Assembly (NCBI GenBank): GCA_023453125.1
Contig: JAEXUB010000231.1
Location: 1-20,308 of the forward strand
Source of the DNA: Bacteroidota bacterium
GTDB taxonomy: Bacteria; Bacteroidota; Ignavibacteria; Ignavibacteriales; Melioribacteraceae
Direction: 5' to 3'
Length of the DNA stretch: 20,308 nucleotides
Shown here: positions 8,358 through 15,218 of the stretch, piece after piece
Position numbering within the stretch: the stretch's first letter is position 1
How the letters are laid out: every line of letters starts with the position of its first letter
Notes under the pieces: model-generated
Seen by the model: only the letters and a program-made list of their open reading frames with translations
Database searches by the model: none
Told to the model about the DNA's origin: nothing
Made by a program: the position numbers and the translations under genes

Positions 8358-10424
8358 ATGGAAAAAACTGCAAAATCAAGGGCTCCGCTTATTACAGGAA
8401 AAACCGATTCCTTTGGCGGACTGACCAAAAATGAATTAATGAATGCTTTAAGGCTAATGCTTACATCCCGCCAGATTGACCACAAAGTGATGAATTTACT
8501 AAAGCAGGGAAAATCATTTTTCCATATTGCCGGAGCAGGACACGAGGCAACACAGGTGGCTTTTGGACTCGCTATGGAGAAAAAAGTGGATTGGGGTTTT
8601 CCTTATTATCGGGATATGTCCTATATGATAGCCCTCGGTGTAAAGCCGGAAGACATATTTCTGCATATGCTCGGCAAGGCGGATGACCCGATGACGGGGG
8701 GAAGACAGATGCCGTGCCATTGGGCTTCGAAAGAATTTAACGTCCCTACTCAATCAAGCCCGACCGGAACTCAGTTTCTTCAGGCTGTTGGAGTTGCTCT
8801 GGCCGAAAGAAAAAAGGGGAATAATGCAGTCGTTTATGTCAGCTCAGGAGAAGGAACTACAAGCCAGGGAGAATTTCACGAGGCGGTTAACTGGGCCAGC
8901 AGGGAAAAACTACCTGTTGTATTTGTAATTCAGAATAACAAGTGGGCCATTTCTGTTCCCGTTACTCAGCAGTCGGGGGGAAGGCATGCCTCAATTGTTG
9001 AAATGATGAGAGGCTACGAAAATTTATTAAGGCTCGATTGCGACGGTACCGATTTTCTTAATATGAATGCAGTTGCCCAGAGCGCATTTAAATACGCGCG
9101 TCAGGGAAAAGGCCCCGCTTTAATTGAGGCTCACGTTGTAAGACTTTTTTCTCATTCATCATCAGACGACCAGAAAAAATACCGCCCGCAGGATTCTCTT
9201 GAAGAGGATTTGAAGAAAGATCCTATTGAGAATTTTTCAAGACTTCTAATCCAGAAGGGAGTATTAACCGAACTTGCTTACGAAGAATTTAAGAAAGAAA
9301 TTGCACACCATATAAACGAAGCTGCCGATTGGGCACTTGCACAGGCCGATCCTAAATCGGAAACCGCACTTCATTTTGTACTTGATGATTCGGGACGCAG
9401 GGAAAAATTGTCTTACGAACAGGGGAGAACCGACGGTAAGCCTGTTGTTCTTGTTGATGCCATAAACCATGCTCTCCGTGAAGAAATGGAACGCAACGAT
9501 AAAATTTATGTCTTCGGCGAAGATGTTCAGGATGGCAAAGGGGGTGTGTTTACCGCTACAAAAGGTTTATCAACACAGTTTGGCAATGAGCGAGTATTTA
9601 ACAGTCCTCTTGCAGAGGCAAGCATTATGGGGGTTGGTATCGGGATGGCACTTGCCGGCTTAAAGCCCTGCGTTGAAATCCAGTTCGGCGATTATATCTG
9701 GCCGGCATTTATGCAGATTAGGGATGAGCTTTCAATGTACAGATACCGCTCTAACAATCTCTTTGAATCGCCTTTTGTAATACGTGTTGCTGTAGGCGGC
9801 TATATTCACGGAGGATTATATCACAGTCAGAATATAGAGGCATTCTTCTCCCACATTCCCGGACTTTTGATAGCATATCCCTCCAACGCTGCTGATGCTA
9901 AAGGACTCCTAAAGACGGCTCTGAGGTTAAATGATCCGGTGCTATTTTTGGAACATAAAGGATTGTACCGCCAGAGTTATGCAACTGTACCGGAACCGGA
10001 TGCTGATTACCTGCTTCCTTTCGGAAAAGCAAAAGTTGTAACTGATGGGAACGATTTGACTGTTATTGCATACGGTGCAATGGTTCACGAGGCGAATTTC
10101 GCAATTCAGAAACTGCAGTCCGAAGGGCATTCCGTGGAGCTTGTAGATATAAGGACAATTGCTCCTCTCGATGAAGAAACAATTATAAAGTCGGTTAAGA
10201 AAACAGGGAAAGCGGTTATAATTCACGAAGACACTTTAACAGCAGGTTTCGGTGCCGAAATAGCAGCCCGTATTACCGATAAGTGTTTTGAATATCTGGA
10301 CGGCCCTGTAAAGAGAATTGCCGCTGCCGATACACCTATTCCGTATCATCCGAATCTTGAAAATGTGGTTCTTCCGAACCGTAATAAAATATACAGTTCC
10401 ATTAAAGAATTGCTCGCTTACTGA
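8358..10424 (+). CDS. Fused E1 alpha-beta subunit of a branched-chain-type 2-oxoacid dehydrogenase
   Basis: E1 uses thiamine diphosphate to decarboxylate a 2-oxoacid and to acylate the lipoyl arm of E2. Residues 1 to about 345 are an E1 alpha domain and about 360-688 an E1 beta domain, joined by a short charged linker without a break in frame. The alpha part has a ThDP/Mg motif that begins GEG (164-166) and ends with NN (193-194), plus the loop HSSSDDQKKYR (266-276) that resembles the branched-chain enzyme loop HSTSDDxxxYR more than the pyruvate enzyme loop. The beta part has the PLAE segment with Glu420 and the HGGLYHSQ segment with His488, matching the expected active-site residues. GEG replaces the usual GDG. 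The substrate is most likely branched-chain 2-oxoacids, with pyruvate less likely. A gap of 103 bases separates it from lipB, so it may have its own promoter. Confidence 0.9.
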   Translation: MEKTAKSRAPLITGKTDSFGGLTKNELMNALRLMLTSRQIDHKVMNLLKQGKSFFHIAGAGHEATQVAFGLAMEKKVDWGFPYYRDMSYMIALGVKPEDIFLHMLGKADDPMTGGRQMPCHWASKEFNVPTQSSPTGTQFLQAVGVALAERKKGNNAVVYVSSGEGTTSQGEFHEAVNWASREKLPVVFVIQNNKWAISVPVTQQSGGRHASIVEMMRGYENLLRLDCDGTDFLNMNAVAQSAFKYARQGKGPALIEAHVVRLFSHSSSDDQKKYRPQDSLEEDLKKDPIENFSRLLIQKGVLTELAYEEFKKEIAHHINEAADWALAQADPKSETALHFVLDDSGRREKLSYEQGRTDGKPVVLVDAINHALREEMERNDKIYVFGEDVQDGKGGVFTATKGLSTQFGNERVFNSPLAEASIMGVGIGMALAGLKPCVEIQFGDYIWPAFMQIRDELSMYRYRSNNLFESPFVIRVAVGGYIHGGLYHSQNIEAFFSHIPGLLIAYPSNAADAKGLLKTALRLNDPVLFLEHKGLYRQSYATVPEPDADYLLPFGKAKVVTDGNDLTVIAYGAMVHEANFAIQKLQSEGHSVELVDIRTIAPLDEETIIKSVKKTGKAVIIHEDTLTAGFGAEIAARITDKCFEYLDGPVKRIAAADTPIPYHPNLENVVLPNRNKIYSSIKELLAY

Positions 10425-10436
10425 CCAGGAGAAAAA

Positions 10437-10967
10437 ATGAAAATTGAAATAGTTATGCCCCAGATGGGGGAAAGCATTACAGAAGGGACCATCATTAAAT
10501 GGCACAAGAAGAAAGGGGATGCCGTTAAAAAGGATGAGATCATTTATGAAATAAGCACCGACAAAGTTGATACGGAAATACCGAGCCCGGCAGACGGAAT
10601 TCTTGCTGATATAAAAGTCTTTGAACAGGAAACAGCCCCTGTTAATACAGTGGTGGCACTTCTCGAAACAGACAGCAATGCTGTTATTGAAGAAGAGCCT
10701 AAAATCGGCGCGCCTTCCACATCTCAGGTAGGAGGCAGCCTTGTTGATGTTCCAATGCCGAAGATGGGGGAATCTGTTATGGAAGGAACCATTATTAAAT
10801 GGCATAAAAAAGCGGGGGATCCGGTTAAAGCTGATGAAATAATCTTTGAAATTAGCACTGATAAAGTTGATACTGAAGTCCCTTCTCCTGTTGATGGAGT
10901 TTTAGTGGAAATTTTAACCGGAGAGCAGCAGACTGTACCGGTGGATACCGTTGTAGCAAGAATTAAA
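10437..10967 (+). repeat. Tandem duplication encoding the two E2 lipoyl domains
   Basis: The segments at about 10437-10667 and 10743-10967 encode homologous lipoyl domains. Their lysines are exactly 100 residues (300 bases) apart, and residues 7-54 match 107-154 at 39 of 48 positions by my hand alignment. Many codons differ synonymously, so the duplication is old rather than a recent copying event. Confidence 0.85.
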
Positions 10968-12035
10968 TCTTCAACAGGGCTTAATAAAGTTGAACCTTAT
11001 TCTGCTCCCAAGCCGGAAACAAATGCTCCTGTTATCCAGTCAGTGAGCGCCCCGGCACCTGTTCATCAGGTTAAAACCCAGCCGGTTGATGATAACCGTT
11101 TTTATTCACCTCTGGTATTGAATATTGCCCGCAAAGAGGGAATCGATTTTAATGAAATGTCTCTTATACAGGGAACGGGATTAAACGGAAGACTTACTAA
11201 GAAAGATATTCTCGATTATGTAAGCCGTAAGAAATCGGGTGCGGCCCCTGTTTATAAGGCTCCCGCTCCGCAGGTTAAAGAACAGACCCAGTCAGTACCT
11301 GCAGGGGTATTTAAATCCACCGAAACCGGCACAGTTGAAATAATACCGATGGATAATACCCGCCAGAAAATTATGCAGCATATGGTTAAAAGCCGGGATA
11401 CCTCGGTGCACGTTACGGCTATTGTTGAAGTGGATGTATCCAGAATACATAATTTTATAAACCAGAACAGGGATGCATTCCAGAGAAACGAGAATATTAA
11501 GCTTACTTACATGCCCTTTATTTCATATGCCGTTATTAAGGCTCTAAAGGAGCATCCTTTAATGAACGCTTCGGTTGAAGGTAATAATATAGTTCAGAAG
11601 AAATATATTAATCTTGGTGTTGCAGTTGCAGTGGAGCCGAACGGGCTTATTGTACCCAACATTAAGAATGCCGATGAAAGGAACATCCGCGGTCTTGCAA
11701 AGGCAATTGCGGAAATAGGATATAAGGCAAGAAACAAAAAGCTTACCCCCGATGATGTTATGAACGGGACCTTTTCCATAACTAATTACGGGGTATTCGG
11801 CTCCCTTTTCGGGACTCCGATTATCAATCAGCCCGAGGTTGGAATTTTAGGGGTAGGAACGGTAATAAAAAAGCCGGTTGTTATAGAAGTTGACGGCAAC
11901 GACGTAATTGCCATTAAACCGATGATGTATTTATCACTAAGCCACGATCACCGTCTTGTAGACGGAATGCTCGGGGGCAGATTCCTTAAATCGGTTAAAG
12001 ATACACTCGAAAACTTTGATACAGGAATGGTCTAG
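10437..12035 (+). CDS. Dihydrolipoamide acyltransferase (E2) with two lipoyl domains
   Basis: E2 is the core of the 2-oxoacid dehydrogenase complex and transfers the acyl group from lipoate to CoA. The 532-residue product has lipoyl domain 1 (about 2-77, attachment Lys43 in STDKVDT), lipoyl domain 2 (about 103-177, Lys143 in the same motif), an Ala/Pro-rich linker, a peripheral subunit-binding domain (about 222-263, FYSPLVLNIARKEGIDFNEM), a second Ala/Pro linker, and a catalytic domain (about 300-532) ending with the active-site motif SHDHRLVDG (502-510, catalytic His505 and Asp509). An AGGAG ribosome site lies five bases before the ATG, and the gene begins 12 bases after E1, so the pair is surely cotranscribed. 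The acyl specificity follows the E1 partner and is probably branched-chain. Its stop codon lies inside a hairpin loop. Confidence 0.92.
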   Translation: MKIEIVMPQMGESITEGTIIKWHKKKGDAVKKDEIIYEISTDKVDTEIPSPADGILADIKVFEQETAPVNTVVALLETDSNAVIEEEPKIGAPSTSQVGGSLVDVPMPKMGESVMEGTIIKWHKKAGDPVKADEIIFEISTDKVDTEVPSPVDGVLVEILTGEQQTVPVDTVVARIKSSTGLNKVEPYSAPKPETNAPVIQSVSAPAPVHQVKTQPVDDNRFYSPLVLNIARKEGIDFNEMSLIQGTGLNGRLTKKDILDYVSRKKSGAAPVYKAPAPQVKEQTQSVPAGVFKSTETGTVEIIPMDNTRQKIMQHMVKSRDTSVHVTAIVEVDVSRIHNFINQNRDAFQRNENIKLTYMPFISYAVIKALKEHPLMNASVEGNNIVQKKYINLGVAVAVEPNGLIVPNIKNADERNIRGLAKAIAEIGYKARNKKLTPDDVMNGTFSITNYGVFGSLFGTPIINQPEVGILGVGTVIKKPVVIEVDGNDVIAIKPMMYLSLSHDHRLVDGMLGGRFLKSVKDTLENFDTGMV

Positions 12036-12050
12036 GCCATTCCTTCTTTT
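12023..12050 (+). terminator. Hairpin terminator spanning the E2 stop codon
   Basis: AGGAATGG (12023-12030) and CCATTCCT (12037-12044) form a perfect 8-base stem with a 6-base loop TCTAGG; the TAG stop codon (12033-12035) lies within the loop. The T-rich tail TCTTTT follows directly. This is consistent with intrinsic termination of the dehydrogenase transcript. Confidence 0.5.
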
Positions 12051-12069
12051 ATCCTCAGTTTATTAAAAT

Positions 12070-12092
12070 AGGGGAATTCAATTTCCCCTTTT
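12070..12092 (+). terminator. Second tandem hairpin terminator after E2
   Basis: AGGGGAA (12070-12076) pairs perfectly with TTCCCCT (12083-12089) around a 6-base loop, and the T-run continues TTTT to 12092. It has the form of a classic Rho-independent terminator and lies 20 bases beyond the first hairpin. The rest of the gap before metG (to 12166) holds a possible weak promoter box TATATTTA (12131-12138). Confidence 0.6.
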
Positions 12093-12157
12093 CCTCCTTA
12101 TTTCACCCTACAATAAAACCCAAAATTTATTATATTTATGCCTCGAAAACTTCTTTA

Positions 12158-12169
12158 GAGGATAAATTG
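12158..12169 (+). promoter_or_regulatory. Ribosome binding site supporting a TTG start for metG
   Basis: GAGGA (12158-12162) is followed four bases later by TTG (12167-12169). The nearest upstream ATG (12138) is out of frame, so TTG is the only start that keeps the N-terminal catalytic region of MetRS intact. Confidence 0.7.
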
Positions 12170-14209
12170 AATAGAGAAAAGATTATTGTAACATCGGCCC
12201 TTCCCTATGCGAACGGCAGAATACACCTTGGCCACTTAAGCGGCGCTTATCTGCCTGCAGACATATATGTAAGATATAAGAGATTAAAAGGGGACGACAT
12301 TATTTATATATGCGGTTCCGACGAGCACGGTGTACCGATTACAATTACAGCGGATAAAGAAAAAATAACTCCTAAAGAGGTTATAGACCGTTTTCACGGA
12401 ATCAATAAGGATGCTTTTGAGCGTTTCGGAATGTCATTTGACATCTATTCAAGAACAAGCCTCCCGGTTCATCATCAGACTGCCCAGGAATTCTTCACCG
12501 CATTCAATAAGCAGGGGCTGTTTGTAGAAAAAACATCTATGCAGTTTTATGATGAAAAGGACAAAAGATTTTTGCCGGATCGTTATGTGGAAGGTACCTG
12601 TCCGAAATGCGGAAATCTTGAAGCCCGAAGCGACGAATGCGAAAAATGCGGCTCACTGTACGATCCTTCAGAGCTCATTAATCCTAAAAGTAAAATCACA
12701 GGGGAAACTCCTAAACTAAAAGAGACCTCGCACTGGTATTTCCCCCTTGGACGTTATCAGGAACGCCTTGAGAAATATATCGATGAAATGAATAAAAAGT
12801 ATAACTGGAAGGATAATGTTCTTCAATACTGCAAAGGATGGTTCAAAGACGGACTTAAAGACCGTGCTGTTACCAGAGATGTTGACTGGGGAGTTAAGGT
12901 GCCTCTCGATTCGGCAGAAGGGAAAGTGCTTTATGTATGGTTCGAGGCGGTTCTCGGATATATTTCCGCAGCCAAAGAATTATCCGAATTAAGGGGGGAT
13001 AAGGACCTTTGGAAACGCTACTGGCAGGATGAAAATACAAAATATGTAGCATTTATCGGAAAGGATAATGTCGTTTTCCATACAATTATGTTTCCGGCAA
13101 TGCTTATGGCCTGGAACGACGGCAGCAATGAAAAATATACTCTTCCTCAGAATGTGCCGGCAAATGAATTCCTCAATTTTGAAGGTAAAAAATTTTCAAA
13201 ATCGAGAGGCTGGGGAATTGACGTAATTGAATTCCTTGAGCTCTTTCCTGCAGACCTTCTCCGTTATACACTGGCGGCTAACCTCCCGGAAAATAAGGAT
13301 ACTGATTTTTACTGGAAAGAATTCCAGGGGAGAACAAACGGCGAACTTGCAGATATATTAGGTAATTTTATTAACAGGACTTTCACCTTTGCCCATAAGC
13401 ATTTCGACGGTAAGGTGCCGGCTTTAGGTAAACTGGATACTATTGATGAAGAAATGATAAAGCTTCTTAAAGAATATCCGGCAAAAATTGCTGACCTGAT
13501 TGAGAGATATAAGATTAAAGACGCGGTTTTCGAGATGATGAATCTTGCGCGTGCCGGAAATAAATATTTTAACGATTCGGAACCCTGGGTCTCGGTTAAA
13601 AAAGATAAGGATAAATGCGCTGCAACAATTAATATCTGTCTGCAGGCAATCTATACTCTTGCAGAAATATTTGAGCCCGTTATTCCTTTTACCTCGGAAA
13701 AGATTTTTAAATTTCTTAATGCCTCAAAAACGGAATGGCTGAAAGCGGGGGAATTAAATCTGCCTGAAGGGCATCAGCTCAATCAGCAGGAAATTCTCTT
13801 TACAAAGCTCGAAGATAAAACCATAGAAGAACAGACGGCAAAATTCTGCAAACAGGAAGAAACCGCACCTGTAGAGGTTATACCTGAAATAACTAAGGAC
13901 GAATTCTTTAATGTCCATTTGAGAGTGGCCAAGATTCTTGAAGCCGAAAAAGTTAAAAAAAGCGATAAACTTGTGAGACTTCAGGTTGATCTTGGTACTG
14001 AAAAGAGACAGATTCTTGCGGGTATTGCCCAGAGCTACGAACCGGAGCAGTTGGTCGGTAAAAGGATTATAGTAGTTGCTAATCTTAAGCCTGCAAAATT
14101 ATTCGGATTTGAATCTCAGGGAATGCTTCTTGCAGCTGAAGATGAAAACGGAAAGTCGCAGGTTCTGGAAGTTAAGGAAAATGTTAAACCCGGAACACGG
14201 GTTAAATAA
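12167..14209 (+). CDS. metG: Methionyl-tRNA synthetase with C-terminal tRNA-binding domain
   Basis: It charges tRNA-Met with methionine for translation in the cytoplasm. The 680-residue class I synthetase shows the HIGH-type signature as HLGH (20-23), a zinc-binding knuckle with cysteines 145, 148, 158 and 161 (CPKC and CEKC), the KMSKS-type loop as KFSKS (342-346), an anticodon-binding helical region (about 390-540), a linker, and a C-terminal EMAP/Trbp111-like OB-fold (about 575-680, with LRVAKILEAEKV and the NLKPAKLFG region) that aids tRNA binding or dimerisation. This layout is usual in Bacteroidota. The start is TTG, the only suitable in-frame codon with a ribosome site. Two terminators lie upstream, so metG probably begins its own transcript. 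The DNA methyltransferase follows after six bases. Confidence 0.96.
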   Translation: MNREKIIVTSALPYANGRIHLGHLSGAYLPADIYVRYKRLKGDDIIYICGSDEHGVPITITADKEKITPKEVIDRFHGINKDAFERFGMSFDIYSRTSLPVHHQTAQEFFTAFNKQGLFVEKTSMQFYDEKDKRFLPDRYVEGTCPKCGNLEARSDECEKCGSLYDPSELINPKSKITGETPKLKETSHWYFPLGRYQERLEKYIDEMNKKYNWKDNVLQYCKGWFKDGLKDRAVTRDVDWGVKVPLDSAEGKVLYVWFEAVLGYISAAKELSELRGDKDLWKRYWQDENTKYVAFIGKDNVVFHTIMFPAMLMAWNDGSNEKYTLPQNVPANEFLNFEGKKFSKSRGWGIDVIEFLELFPADLLRYTLAANLPENKDTDFYWKEFQGRTNGELADILGNFINRTFTFAHKHFDGKVPALGKLDTIDEEMIKLLKEYPAKIADLIERYKIKDAVFEMMNLARAGNKYFNDSEPWVSVKKDKDKCAATINICLQAIYTLAEIFEPVIPFTSEKIFKFLNASKTEWLKAGELNLPEGHQLNQQEILFTKLEDKTIEEQTAKFCKQEETAPVEVIPEITKDEFFNVHLRVAKILEAEKVKKSDKLVRLQVDLGTEKRQILAGIAQSYEPEQLVGKRIIVVANLKPAKLFGFESQGMLLAAEDENGKSQVLEVKENVKPGTRVK

Positions 14210-14215
14210 TAGAGT

Positions 14216-15148
14216 ATGGCAGAGAATAAAACCCGCAACAGAACTATACGCCTTTCAAGAGAAGAGGAAAAGAGGTTTGCTAAGGAACTTCTTTCCCTCT
14301 CTTCATTAATGCCTGTTACCCGGATTGCAAATAAAATAATCAACCAGGATTTTTTCGATGCAGTTAATTTTCTCCCCGATAAATTTGTAGATCTCCTTAT
14401 TCTTGACCCGCCATATAATCTTCAGAAAGATTTCAACGGACTGAAATTCAAGCCGATGTCTATTGAAGGGTATGCAGAATGGATTGAAAAGGTAATAGTT
14501 AAATTACTTCCCCTTTTAAAGCCGGATGCTTCAATTTACTTCTGCAGCGACTGGAAGACCTCAACATCGGCGCATTTGGTTCTTGAAAAGTATTTCAAAG
14601 TGAGGAACAGAATAACCTGGGAAAGAGAAAAGGGGAGGGGTTCTAAGCTGAACTGGAAAAACAATTCAGAGGATATCTGGTTCTGCACTCTTTCAAATAA
14701 GTACCGGTTTAATGTTGAATCGGTAAAAATGAGGCGAAAAGTTATTGCCCCTTACCGTATTGAAGGAAAACCGAAGGATTGGAAGGAAGATAACGGGTCT
14801 CCGGTAAGAATTACCTATCCATCCAATATCTGGAACGATATTTCGGTTCCATTCTGGTCAATGCCCGAAAATACAGAGCACCCGACTCAGAAACCGGAAA
14901 AGCTTATAGCCAAATTGATTCTGGCGAGTTCAAAAAAGGGGGATCTCGTATTCGATCCTTTCGCGGGGGCAGGAACCTCCTGTGTAGTTGCTAAAAAACT
15001 GGAGCGGAAATACTCGGGAATTGAAATAAATGCCTCATATGCCTCTTTGGCCCTTAAAAGATTGGAAATTGCTGAAACAAATAGGGAAATACAGGGTTAT
15101 AAAGAGGGGATTTTTTGGGAAAGAAACTCCTTCCCCTATAATAAATGA
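14216..15148 (+). CDS. Orphan site-specific DNA methyltransferase (beta-class, N4/N6 amino)
   Basis: This enzyme transfers a methyl group from S-adenosylmethionine to an adenine N6 or cytosine N4 in a specific DNA sequence. In the 310-residue product the catalytic motif IV, DPPY (64-67), comes before the SAM-binding motif I, DPFAGAGT (247-254), with HPTQKP (222-227) just upstream of motif I; this order is characteristic of the beta class. The middle region (about 130-215) would hold the target-recognition part, and residues 1-40 form a basic leader without a domain I recognise. No restriction endonuclease or specificity subunit is near, so it is an orphan enzyme in this window. It begins six bases after metG with only a weak ribosome site and is presumably cotranscribed with it. 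The target sequence cannot be deduced by eye. Confidence 0.88.
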   Translation: MAENKTRNRTIRLSREEEKRFAKELLSLSSLMPVTRIANKIINQDFFDAVNFLPDKFVDLLILDPPYNLQKDFNGLKFKPMSIEGYAEWIEKVIVKLLPLLKPDASIYFCSDWKTSTSAHLVLEKYFKVRNRITWEREKGRGSKLNWKNNSEDIWFCTLSNKYRFNVESVKMRRKVIAPYRIEGKPKDWKEDNGSPVRITYPSNIWNDISVPFWSMPENTEHPTQKPEKLIAKLILASSKKGDLVFDPFAGAGTSCVVAKKLERKYSGIEINASYASLALKRLEIAETNREIQGYKEGIFWERNSFPYNK

Positions 15149-15204
15149 GATTAGATTTTCTCCCTTTCAATAGGTAAATTTCACAACGAATTTTTTGCAA
15201 TTTC

Positions 15205-15218
15205 GGAGGTCTTTGATG
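15205..15218 (+). promoter_or_regulatory. Ribosome binding site fixing the PpiC start
   Basis: GGAGGT (15205-15210) lies five bases before ATG 15216, an almost ideal Shine-Dalgarno sequence. It rules out the upstream TTG at 15195. Further upstream, TAAATTTC (15175-15182) is a one-mismatch TAnnTTTG box and a weak promoter candidate. Confidence 0.75.

Noticed and set aside
10236..10805. A long antisense frame across the E1/E2 junction (189 codons)
   Set aside because: It lies opposite two well-supported genes, is rich in Cys, His and Phe as expected of a shadow frame, and lacks a ribosome site.
10437..10967. Recent gene conversion between the lipoyl-domain repeats
   Set aside because: Synonymous differences are spread through the repeats, which indicates an old duplication.
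14216..15148. The methyltransferase as part of a restriction-modification or phage-defence island
   Set aside because: No nuclease, helicase, integrase or repeat flanks it; both neighbours are core genes.
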